This document shows, piece after piece, positions 14,700 through 21,361 of a stretch of 64,000 bases of DNA. The translations under genes were made by a program, and so were the position numbers. Within the stretch, counting starts at the first letter, position 1. Each line of letters opens with the position of its first letter. Below the pieces are notes generated by a model that was not told where the DNA came from, searched no databases, and saw nothing but the letters and a program-made list of their open reading frames with translations. Origin of the DNA: a virus. Where the stretch lies: the IMG/VR virus record IMGVR_UViG_3300012000_000005, positions 1-64,000 of that record, one strand, 5' to 3'.

Positions 14700-15427
14700 T
14701 GCCAGTAATTAAGTTCTATCCTACTGACGAGGAAGTAGGGGGTTTTGCCCCTCCACCAGTCCCCGTTCGCACAATGATGCCAGAATGGTTTAGAAAGCTT
14801 CCGCCTTACCTAACTCAAAAGCCAGAAGTTGTAAAGGCAATTGATGATTCCCCAAACGGTGGTCATTTTCTAAATGTAACTGGTAAAAAGTGCATGTCTA
14901 TGATTGATACGTTTACCACTGGGTATTACTTCTTATGTCCCGTAGATATATTTATAGACACGACAAATCCGAAAGACATTCAATTAAAATGGAGAAATCC
15001 TCGTTACGAGTTTATATTAACTCACAACCCAGAGCAGGTTGGAGATTACCCTGTAGATGATACCCTTTGTGAAGATATCTTAAGGTGGGTTCCATTTTGG
15101 TGTGCGGTAACTCCAGAAGGTTACAGTACGCTTATTATTACGCCCGCACATAGACCAGACCTGCCTTTTATAACAATGACTGGAATTATAGACACAGATA
15201 GCATGCCTTCTGCTGGCGCTTTACCTTTTCACATAAAGAAAAACTATAAAGGAATTATTAAGCGAGGAACCCCTATTGCTCAGGCTATACCCTTTAAAAG
15301 AGAAGAGTGGAGCTCTGAAATCATAGAGGAAAGAAGTCAAGAAGTTCGTGATAGGCTAAATCTGATAAATTCCTCCTTTTCAGGGATGTATCAAGAAAAT
15401 ATGTGGGAGAAGAAGACATTTAAATGA
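14699..15427 (+). CDS. DUF6065-like protein
   Basis: The 242-residue protein shows MPEWFRKLPPY, KKCMSMIDTFTTGYYFLCP, LIITPAHRPDLPF and GTPIAQAIPFKREEW. I recognise this layout as the DUF6065 family, which occurs in phages and bacteria near 2OG oxygenases and sugar enzymes. The function is unproven and a cupin-like beta-fold is plausible. It starts in a TAATG overlap with the second oxygenase and is part of the same operon. Confidence 0.65.
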   Translation: MPVIKFYPTDEEVGGFAPPPVPVRTMMPEWFRKLPPYLTQKPEVVKAIDDSPNGGHFLNVTGKKCMSMIDTFTTGYYFLCPVDIFIDTTNPKDIQLKWRNPRYEFILTHNPEQVGDYPVDDTLCEDILRWVPFWCAVTPEGYSTLIITPAHRPDLPFITMTGIIDTDSMPSAGALPFHIKKNYKGIIKRGTPIAQAIPFKREEWSSEIIEERSQEVRDRLNLINSSFSGMYQENMWEKKTFK

Positions 15428-15693
15428 GCAAAATTTCAGATAGATTTAGAAACAGTGATAAGGGTAAAAACCTTCCCAAACCAGTTAGGCCGTGGGATTT
15501 ACTAAAAACCTCTGAGCCTAGAGCAACTGATGACGTTGCTTCAGACAGGTTGTCTATCTGCAGGGCTTGTCCAGAGTTAATACCCCTTACTGGTCAATGT
15601 AAAAAATGTGGCTGCGTTATGCATTTAAAAGTAAAACTAGCAAAAGCCTACTGTCCACTTCATAAATGGGCCCCAACCCACGATACGGAATAA
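15424..15693 (+). CDS. DUF6171-like zinc protein
   Basis: The 89-residue protein has RLSICRACPELIPLTGQCKK, CGCVMHLKVKLAKAYCPLHKW. These six Cys and a His in a compact C-terminal half look like the small zinc-binding family (DUF6171) found beside glycosyltransferases in phages. ATGA couples it to the DUF6065 gene, and the transferase gene begins 2 nt after its stop. It may be an accessory or substrate-docking protein; this is inference. Confidence 0.65.
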   Translation: MSKISDRFRNSDKGKNLPKPVRPWDLLKTSEPRATDDVASDRLSICRACPELIPLTGQCKKCGCVMHLKVKLAKAYCPLHKWAPTHDTE

Positions 15694-15695
15694 AA

Positions 15696-16718
15696 ATGAC
15701 CCCAAAACTGCTGGTAAGCATCGTAAACTACAAAGACCCAGAGTTTTTTGAAACTGTGAGGAGTCTTTGGGACACGTGCGACTTTAAAGACTCTATTGTG
15801 TTTTCTTTGGTAGATGAAGACGAGGCGCCTAAGGATTTTTCCTTTATTCCAGAAAAAAATTTAATTTACAGATATTTTCCTTCTGATAAGTACTACGGCG
15901 GCCTGTGCTGGGCAAGGAACTTAGCTACGCAAGTAGATTTTGATTACGAATACTTTGTTCAGTTTGACTCCCACAGTAGGGCTCGTAATGGGTGGGATAG
16001 AAAAGGGTACGAAAACTATAAATATATAGAAGCGGCATTTCCAGAAGAAAAAGTATTAATTTGCTATGCCCCTCCTTCCTATTTTATAGATAAAGAGGGG
16101 AACGTAAATTTAGAATTAGAAACCAACAAGTTTGGACAAAGAGCTACTTGGTATAAAGACTTAGTTCCAGGATATGAATTTCCTGGGTATAGAGAATTAA
16201 CTGGAACAGAGGTTGCGAAAACATATTGGACCACTTGTATGTACATATTTGCTCCATATGCGTGGATAGATGAAGTTGGAGTAGATGGGGTTGGAGCTTT
16301 TAGTACTGAAGAGTTCAATCAATCTATAAGAACATTTTCAAAAGGTTGGTCCATATATGCAATTGGGGCCAGAGACGTTTTTCATCAACACCACGACTCT
16401 TGGGGACGAAACTATACAAAGGCAGCTTTACGGCCTTGGGGTGATGAAAGAGAAAACGCTTATTGGGACCATGTACTAAGTGCTACTAACCACCTTGGCA
16501 GACTTCTAGCTGGGTTAGAAGACGTGCCCATAGAAAAAGTAAAAGAGTTTTTTAAAGTGACTGAAATAGATGAGCGTTTCTTAGGTATGTCAGATGCTTA
16601 CTACGACATGGTTAATGCACGAGGTAAGGCTCTGGGAATGCCACCAAGACCAAACAGAAACGGTATGCCCCCTCTACCCTCTCCAGACGCACCAGTATTT
16701 AAGCCTGACAGACCGTAA
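15696..16718 (+). CDS. GT60-type GlcNAc-transferase-like glycosyltransferase
   Basis: The 340-residue protein begins KLLVSIVNYKDPEF, then GGLCWARN, EYFVQFDSHSRARNGWD and ICYAPPSYF, and later EEFNQSIRTFSKGWSIYAIG and FHQHHDSWGR. These are the successive motifs of the PF11397/GT60 family, with DSH (91-93) in the place of the DxD metal motif. Characterised members in Dictyostelium transfer GlcNAc from UDP-GlcNAc to hydroxyproline or Ser/Thr of proteins. Placement two genes after two 2OG oxygenases suggests sequential hydroxylation and glycosylation. Other GT-A activities are possible. The start at ATG 15696 avoids overlap with the zinc protein. Confidence 0.75.
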   Translation: MTPKLLVSIVNYKDPEFFETVRSLWDTCDFKDSIVFSLVDEDEAPKDFSFIPEKNLIYRYFPSDKYYGGLCWARNLATQVDFDYEYFVQFDSHSRARNGWDRKGYENYKYIEAAFPEEKVLICYAPPSYFIDKEGNVNLELETNKFGQRATWYKDLVPGYEFPGYRELTGTEVAKTYWTTCMYIFAPYAWIDEVGVDGVGAFSTEEFNQSIRTFSKGWSIYAIGARDVFHQHHDSWGRNYTKAALRPWGDERENAYWDHVLSATNHLGRLLAGLEDVPIEKVKEFFKVTEIDERFLGMSDAYYDMVNARGKALGMPPRPNRNGMPPLPSPDAPVFKPDRP

Positions 16719-16733
16719 ATACTCTTAGACAAT
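16705..16733 (+). promoter_or_regulatory. Late-type promoter candidate P1
   Basis: CTGACA, a 17-bp spacer and GACAAT lie inside the end of the transferase gene, about 57 bp upstream of the PASTA-like virion gene. The upstream TTTAAG resembles the TTTAGC seen before the other members of this promoter set. Confidence 0.5.
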
Positions 16734-16789
16734 AGGTAAGGCGCCCCCGATATCAGGCGTTCACTACCACTCTAGAGAATAGGTACAAA

Positions 16790-17761
16790 ATGGCAACAGA
16801 TTCTTCAGGTCAGCAGGCCGTTGATTTTGTATGGGGTAACTTCCCTATGCAACCCAACGATGACCGTGCAGCGACCGTAACTAACACAGGTGGGTCTACT
16901 GGCGACTATGGCTGGGCACAGACCACTTTGGTTGCAAGTGCTCGCCTTGATGCAGCATTAGACAACCACGCAAATGCAGAAGCGGGTTGGTCAGGTTATC
17001 CAACATTTATCGCAGGAGCAGGTAACTATATGGTTACTGAAGCTTCAGGTAACGGAACAACCGTAACCTACAAGTCCCAAAACAATCTTGCTGCAGGAGA
17101 TACAGTAAACATTACTGGTCTTACAGCATCTGGTTACAACCTTTCAAACGCAACTGTAGCTAGCGCAAACGCTCTTCAGTTCACAGTAACAAACGCAGCA
17201 AACGGTGGCCTTATTACAGGTCAGCGCGGTAAGGTTGAGTCAACAACTGCTCTAACAGCAGCTGATGGCGTAGGTCTTGGAAACATTATCGTTCCAAATG
17301 TTCTTGGTACAACCACAGCATTTGCTGTTGATGCTCTTCGTGATGCAGGCTACGAATTGGCTAATATCACCACAGCATCGGCTGCTGCTAACGCACGCAC
17401 CAACATCACTCGCTTCAATGCCACAAGCGCTACAGTTGCAGTTATTTACGCTACAAGCGCAAACACCAACTACCCAACAGGCACCAAGGTCACACTTGTT
17501 GCAGGAACTCCAGCTGGCGTAAGCCCAGTCAACCTTCCAGCATACGCACTTGGTACTTGGACAGTTACAGGTTCTGCAGGCGCAGGTCAGATTACTGTTT
17601 CAGGTTCTGGCTTTACAGTTGCAGACACAACTGGCATCAATGCAACTGGAACACTCGGCGGAGCAAATGGCACCATCAGAACCCAGAGCACTGCAGCAAA
17701 CGCAGCAGGCATTGCTACAACCGCAACAATTACCATCACCCCTTGGGCAAACGCTTCTTAA
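16790..17761 (+). CDS. Beta-rich virion protein with PASTA-like segment
   Basis: The 323-residue protein begins DSSGQQAVDFVWGNFPMQPN, has a beta module (about 78-155; TVTYKSQNNLAAGDTVNITG) and then a PASTA-like stretch IVPNVLGTTTAFAVDALRDA (about 164-200). Thr/Ala-rich strands follow. PASTA domains bind peptidoglycan or beta-lactams in bacterial kinases and PBPs, so cell-wall contact is plausible. Codon choice (AAC, ATC, GCA, ACC) resembles the capsid gene and suggests high expression. It is a single-gene unit between promoter P1 and a strong terminator. Confidence 0.6.
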   Translation: MATDSSGQQAVDFVWGNFPMQPNDDRAATVTNTGGSTGDYGWAQTTLVASARLDAALDNHANAEAGWSGYPTFIAGAGNYMVTEASGNGTTVTYKSQNNLAAGDTVNITGLTASGYNLSNATVASANALQFTVTNAANGGLITGQRGKVESTTALTAADGVGLGNIIVPNVLGTTTAFAVDALRDAGYELANITTASAAANARTNITRFNATSATVAVIYATSANTNYPTGTKVTLVAGTPAGVSPVNLPAYALGTWTVTGSAGAGQITVSGSGFTVADTTGINATGTLGGANGTIRTQSTAANAAGIATTATITITPWANAS

Positions 17762-17776
17762 TAGCGGCCCAAATAG

Positions 17777-17807
17777 AAAGGCCCCCCGCGTTCTGCAGGG
17801 GGCCTTT
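17777..17807. terminator. Bidirectional terminator between convergent genes
   Basis: A 10-bp stem (AAAGGCCCCC, 17777-17786, with 17798-17807) lies between the rightward PASTA gene and the leftward transglycosylase gene and has A/T flanks on both sides. Confidence 0.85.
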
Positions 17808-17818
17808 CCTCTTTCAAG

Positions 17819-18367
17819 CTAGTTTATTGTCGGAAACTCCTTATAGAAGTCTTCAAATCTTTCTCCATTTTTCTGTCCTGGATACACCTTCCACGATGTC
17901 CAGTCTGCGCCTCCGTTTGACATGTGGTACGCAATTTGTGCGTTAGTCACGGGGTCAAGCAGTTCTTTATTAGATTGTAGGTTGAATTTTTCTCGCCTAT
18001 CCGCTCCTAGGTCACCAAGCATATTGATTTGGAAGATGCCATATGAGTTATCTCCCGTATTCGTATTGTCGTTGTGGGCAATAGGTCGGCCGTTGGATTC
18101 TTTCATCGCAACAGCCCAAGCAGTCCTGAGGGCCTTTCCCTCAAACCCGACTGCTTGAAGCAGGTCTTTAAGTTCCGCCTTGTCTAATGACTTGGCATTC
18201 CTAAAGTCAGCTAACGGGTCTTCGACTACGACTATAGGTCGCACCGCTTCTTGTGTACCCACATCTGCTCTTGCTGCTGCAATTACAAATGGGCTACCAA
18301 TCAGTACCATGACATAAGCCATGATAACCGCCAGTTGGCTGGTTTGCTCTTTGCTGATATTAAGCAT
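17819..18367 (-). CDS. Leftward secreted lytic transglycosylase/lysozyme-like protein
   Basis: A hydrophobic N-terminal segment (LAVIMAYVMVLIGSPFVIAA, about 12-31) and an A-R-A-D site look like a signal peptide or anchor. The C-terminal domain reads AWAVAMKESNGRPIAHND, NSYGIFQINM and ends with NAQIAYHMSNGGADW. This is the SLT/goose-lysozyme-like pattern with catalytic Glu90. It should cleave peptidoglycan glycan strands. It is the only leftward gene in the rightward two-thirds of the window and has its own leader, so it may be expressed at another time, perhaps as a moron or in superinfection or wall remodelling. Confidence 0.85.
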   Translation of the reverse strand: MLNISKEQTSQLAVIMAYVMVLIGSPFVIAAARADVGTQEAVRPIVVVEDPLADFRNAKSLDKAELKDLLQAVGFEGKALRTAWAVAMKESNGRPIAHNDNTNTGDNSYGIFQINMLGDLGADRREKFNLQSNKELLDPVTNAQIAYHMSNGGADWTSWKVYPGQKNGERFEDFYKEFPTIN

Positions 18368-18392
18368 TTAATTGCTCCTCTCAGTAGTGGCA

Positions 18393-18416
18393 AAAGGCTC
18401 CATTGCTGGAGCCTTT
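18393..18416 (-). terminator. Leader hairpin upstream of the transglycosylase gene
   Basis: A perfect 10-bp stem (AAAGGCTCCA, 18393-18402, with 18407-18416) with a 4-nt loop is followed on the minus strand by TTTTGCC. The leftward gene's Shine-Dalgarno and ATG come about 25 nt later. It could be an attenuator in the gene's leader or end a separate short leftward transcript. Confidence 0.6.
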
Positions 18417-18489
18417 CAGGTTCTAGACTGCCACAGAGTTACAGCAATGGTCAAGTTAAGCCACGCATAGAAAAAATAATTTTTTTACG

Positions 18490-18518
18490 CTGACATAATC
18501 AAAATCTCAGTATTTAAT
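18490..18518 (+). promoter_or_regulatory. Late-type promoter candidate P2
   Basis: TTTACG precedes CTGACA, a 17-bp spacer and TTTAAT, 83 bp upstream of the 18602 gene in an AT-rich gap. Confidence 0.6.
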
Positions 18519-18601
18519 ATAAATACGGTATTTCTGCATTTTATTGCTGCACGGACGACATACACGCGTATTCTAATTTAAACTACCATGGGGAGCAGTA
18601 A

Positions 18602-18847
18602 ATGTCTTTTGCAGAATGGGCCGCTACGCTAGCTAGCTTGTCAGCTTTTGGAGCCGCAATCATCGCGGCCACATCTTGGATACTAAAGAATTACCTAAAG
18701 AACTTTGTTCACGAGTTGAAGCCCAATGGAGGCTCCTCAATAAAAGACACCGTCAATAAGATTCACTTGGAGCTCACTGACCTCCGCATCTCGGTAGCCC
18801 GTCTAGAGGGTCGCTTTTCTCAACACCTAGAAGACGGAAAAGAGTAA
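18602..18847 (+). CDS. Membrane-anchored coiled-coil protein (DUF2746-like)
   Basis: The 81-residue protein has one N-terminal transmembrane helix (ATLASLSAFGAAIIAATSWI) followed by a coiled coil (IHLELTDLRISVARLEGRFS). This size and layout match DUF2746-type proteins found in actinophage lysis cassettes, sometimes proposed as holin partners. It is the first gene of the rightward lysis cluster, after promoter P2 and before the endolysin. Confidence 0.6.
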   Translation: MSFAEWAATLASLSAFGAAIIAATSWILKNYLKNFVHELKPNGGSSIKDTVNKIHLELTDLRISVARLEGRFSQHLEDGKE

Positions 18848-18853
18848 TTTAGC

Positions 18854-18882
18854 CTGACATTACATTTCTCCTGGGGCACACT
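18854..18882 (+). promoter_or_regulatory. Late-type promoter candidate P3
   Basis: TTTAGC precedes CTGACA, a 17-bp spacer and CACACT. The predicted start point is about 20 nt before the endolysin ATG, leaving room only for the AAAAGGAG ribosome site. Confidence 0.55.
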
Positions 18883-18908
18883 AGTAGGTGACCTAAAAGG
18901 AGATTTTG

Positions 18909-19466
18909 ATGGCAGAACAAGGTACCGCCGCCCGACTCGTAGAAGTCGCGCTTGGCGAAGTTGGCTATGTTGAAGGTCCTAAAGACAATGAGACCAAATA
19001 TGGCAAATTTACAAAAGCAAACTATCAGCCATGGTGTGGCAGCTTTGTAATGTGGTGCGCCAATGAGGCTGGCGTTAAAGTTCCTAATACTGTTTATACC
19101 CCAGCAGGCGCAGAAGCTTTTAAGAAAACTGGTCGCTGGCATGAAGATAATCCACAGCCTGGAGATGTCGTTTATTTTGATTTCCCTGCAGACGGCGTAG
19201 ACCGCATTTCTCACGTAGGTATTGTTGTTAAAGATAACGGTGATGGAACCGTAACCTGCATAGAAGGAAACACAGCAGGAGACCCTAAAGGTAATCAGCG
19301 CAACGGCGGCGAATGCTGCAAGAAAGTTCGCGCTTATAAGAAAAACAATGCTAAGAAACTTCAGGTCGGAATCGTTGGTTTCGGTCGCCCTAAATTTGCT
19401 GGAGGCGCTGCTGCGCCAGCATCAGAAGAAAAACTCTGTCCAACCTGCAAGCAGCCAGTTAAATAA
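18909..19466 (+). CDS. CHAP-domain endolysin with C-terminal zinc knuckle
   Basis: The 185-residue product has the CHAP pattern: YQPWCGSFVMWC (catalytic Cys43), PGDVVYF, and RISHVGIVVKDN (His102) followed by CIEGNTAG. CHAP enzymes act as amidases or endopeptidases on peptidoglycan. No signal peptide is present, so release needs a holin, and candidates flank it on both sides. A short C-terminal tail EEKLCPTCKQPVK adds a CxxC pair whose partner ligands are not evident. AAAAGGAG precedes the ATG at 18909. Confidence 0.9.
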   Translation: MAEQGTAARLVEVALGEVGYVEGPKDNETKYGKFTKANYQPWCGSFVMWCANEAGVKVPNTVYTPAGAEAFKKTGRWHEDNPQPGDVVYFDFPADGVDRISHVGIVVKDNGDGTVTCIEGNTAGDPKGNQRNGGECCKKVRAYKKNNAKKLQVGIVGFGRPKFAGGAAAPASEEKLCPTCKQPVK

Positions 19467-19476
19467 GGAGCTATAT

Positions 19477-19758
19477 ATGAACAAAGCGGTAATTGAATCC
19501 TACGCACGCAACTTGTTAGGTCAAGTTATTGGTGCGGTAATGATTGTTATGCAGACAAGTGGAGCAGCGACCCCTCTAGCGTTTGGCTCATCAGAGTGGC
19601 TTTTAGTTGCAAACGCACTATGGGCATCGTTAGTACCTGTTGCACTTCGTTGGGTTAATAAGAAAGACCCAGCATTTGGCCGAGTTGCAGACGCAGCGGC
19701 AAAAGAAATTACAAAAAAGATTGCAGCTGAAGTTAAAAAATCAGCTAAGAAGAAGTAA
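19477..19758 (+). CDS. Holin candidate
   Basis: The 93-residue product begins MNKAVIESYARNLLGQVIGA. It has two hydrophobic segments (GQVIGAVMIVMQTSGAATPL; WLLVANALWASLVPVALRWV) and a Lys-rich C-terminal tail (KKSAKKK). These are standard class II holin features. It lies 10 nt after the endolysin gene with AAGGAG upstream. A longer reading from 19348 inside the endolysin gene is not supported. Confidence 0.75.
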   Translation: MNKAVIESYARNLLGQVIGAVMIVMQTSGAATPLAFGSSEWLLVANALWASLVPVALRWVNKKDPAFGRVADAAAKEITKKIAAEVKKSAKKK

Positions 19759-19769
19759 GGAAAAGACAC

Positions 19770-19997
19770 ATGGCAAGCAAAATTCAATGCGATAACTGCG
19801 ATAACTCCGCATCCTATACATGTGCAGACCCAGGTGTAAACCCTGTTAACTACTGCACAGACTGTCTTCCAACCTGGCTGCTGCAAAGAGCCGAGGCTGG
19901 TCACTTCCCATTAGTTGAACAGCTTCCAGACTCTGATAAACCAAAGAAGAAGGCTGAAGCAAAGGCAGAAGCGTCTTCGGCAGATGAAGGTAATTAG
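19770..19997 (+). CDS. Zinc-ribbon protein, 75 aa
   Basis: The sequence starts IQCDNCDNSASYTCADPG and continues NYCTDCLPTWLLQRAEAG, four Cys pairs or near-pairs consistent with a two-site zinc fold. A Lys/Glu/Ala tail follows. It resembles small CxxC proteins often found near phage lysis genes; its function is unknown. Confidence 0.7.
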   Translation: MASKIQCDNCDNSASYTCADPGVNPVNYCTDCLPTWLLQRAEAGHFPLVEQLPDSDKPKKKAEAKAEASSADEGN

Positions 19998-20265
19998 AAA
20001 ACAGGCTGTACAGGTACACCCAGTACCAGACCGTATAACTGAGCCTCAGGGCCCTTTTCCTAGAGAACTATTTAGGGAACAGAGGATAGTCACTGACTAT
20101 CAATCTGCCTATGATGAAGATGGGTCAGACGTACCTATCGGCGGCACTGTTCAAAATAACTTTGAACGCGTAATGCGTTGTGCCCGTTGTTTTGAAAAAG
20201 TGCTACAGTCTGAGACTAAAGACCATGTTTGCGAGGACGTAGCCGAAGATGCCGAAGAAGAATAG
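19984..20265 (+). CDS. Unknown 93-aa protein with zinc-like C-terminus
   Basis: The start is taken at ATG 19984 (MKVIRKQAVQVHPVPDRITE), overlapping the previous gene by 14 nt; the frame is open earlier but without a better start. The C-terminus has MRCARCFEKVL and KDHVCED, a C2HC-like set. An acidic tail ends in EDAEEE. No family is recognised. Confidence 0.6.
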   Translation: MKVIRKQAVQVHPVPDRITEPQGPFPRELFREQRIVTDYQSAYDEDGSDVPIGGTVQNNFERVMRCARCFEKVLQSETKDHVCEDVAEDAEEE

Positions 20266-20734
20266 CGGTTATTACAAACGCTCCGCCGATAACGCAAATC
20301 GAGTACTAAACCTATCTCAGGCATTTGCTGAAAAACTTGGCGTTCAATCTCCAATTGATAAGGCGTTCTCTGCCGCTATCCCCATGGAAGTTTCTCAGGG
20401 GTTTAGACAAAGGTCTGCTAACACTACTAACCCTTCACGCCCAAGAGCGCAAGCAATTGCTTATCATTCAGAAACTAAAGTTTTGTATGTGGTATTTAGA
20501 GACGGTACTTGGTGGGAGTATAGAAATTGCCCACCTATACATTGGCAAAACTTACAGACAACAGAATCAACTGGTAAATATCTAAGAGAAAGCGGCTTGG
20601 ACAAATGGCCAGATATGGGACCAGCAAACGTCTCGGACTTACCAGAGGATGGTGGACTTTCCGCATCTTCTAAAGAGATGTTAAGTTATGCAGCTGAAGT
20701 ATCAAAAAGAATGCAGGCAGATACGGAGTTCTAA
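20249..20734 (+). CDS. KTSC-domain protein
   Basis: Residues about 62-112 read AQAIAYHSETKVLYVVFRDG then WWEYRNCPPIHW and STGKYLRES. This is the KTSC domain pattern (short beta domain found next to lysyl-tRNA synthetase in some bacteria and in many phages). The N-terminal 60 and C-terminal 45 residues are unassigned. It overlaps the previous gene by 17 nt. The role in phage is unknown. Confidence 0.75.
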   Translation: MPKKNSGYYKRSADNANRVLNLSQAFAEKLGVQSPIDKAFSAAIPMEVSQGFRQRSANTTNPSRPRAQAIAYHSETKVLYVVFRDGTWWEYRNCPPIHWQNLQTTESTGKYLRESGLDKWPDMGPANVSDLPEDGGLSASSKEMLSYAAEVSKRMQADTEF

Positions 20735-20737
20735 TAT

Positions 20738-21028
20738 ATGAAGTCAATCGGACCACTATACGTTGGCAAACTTAGATATTGGCATAAAAAAGCCCTACCC
20801 ATTCTAGAAATAGGTTCTACCCAAGAAACAGACTTCCCATACAGGAAAGGGAAGTGTTTAGTATTTAGAGCCCCGTTTACTGAGCCTGGTTATTACTGTG
20901 GGGTGTTTTATAAAACCCCAAACGTGGCGCCTGATGACGACGACACTATTGATAGGCTATTCTTAGATGCCATGAAAGGCAGAAAAGCCTGGGTACCTGA
21001 GGACGGAGCATATGATGAGTTTTTTTAA
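20738..21028 (+). CDS. Unknown 96-aa protein
   Basis: The product begins MKSIGPLYVGKLRYWHKKAL and has a beta-rich first half and an acidic second half (PDDDDTIDRLFLDAM). No family is recognised. It is coupled to neighbours with a 3-nt gap before and a 14-nt overlap after. Confidence 0.7.
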   Translation: MKSIGPLYVGKLRYWHKKALPILEIGSTQETDFPYRKGKCLVFRAPFTEPGYYCGVFYKTPNVAPDDDDTIDRLFLDAMKGRKAWVPEDGAYDEFF

Positions 21029-21257
21029 AAAAGAACCGTGGGTAAAACCTTTCCCTGAAAAAGTGGCTAAAAGAGTATCTAGGATTCCAACAGCTGAGTT
21101 AGAAATGTGGGCTGAGCAGGCTCTGATTGAGATATCCAAGTGTTTATCTGGATATTCAAAGAAAAGGGACCAGGTTTACATTGATGAGGCCCTAAAGGGC
21201 TCTGAGGCCCTCCACGCAGTAGTTGACGAGTTGCATCGCCGAGTGACTATCAAATAG
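21015..21257 (+). CDS. Unknown 80-aa helical protein
   Basis: Two adjacent ATGs (21012, 21015) are possible; the second has better spacing to GGAG at 21005. The product (MSFFKKEPWVKPFPEKVAKR) is helical and ends in a coiled stretch. It lies just upstream of the terminase gene behind a terminator. A terminase small subunit cannot be claimed from the sequence. Confidence 0.65.
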   Translation: MSFFKKEPWVKPFPEKVAKRVSRIPTAELEMWAEQALIEISKCLSGYSKKRDQVYIDEALKGSEALHAVVDELHRRVTIK

Positions 21258-21312
21258 GATTATGATAGAATTGGCTCTGCCTCTCTCTTCCTCTCCCGTG
21301 TGATGGCCAAAG

Positions 21313-21341
21313 AACCTGGGTTTCAACATCCAGGTTTTTTG
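21313..21341 (+). terminator. Terminator between small-gene block and packaging genes
   Basis: AACCTGG (21313-21319) pairs with CCAGGTT (21330-21336) and is followed by TTTTTTGTTTT. Confidence 0.8.
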
Positions 21342-21361
21342 TTTTCCTCTAAACTTTCCAT

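Noticed and set aside
21015-21257. Terminase small subunit upstream of terL
   Set aside because: Position and helical content fit loosely, but no helix-turn-helix or family motif is visible and a terminator separates it from terL.
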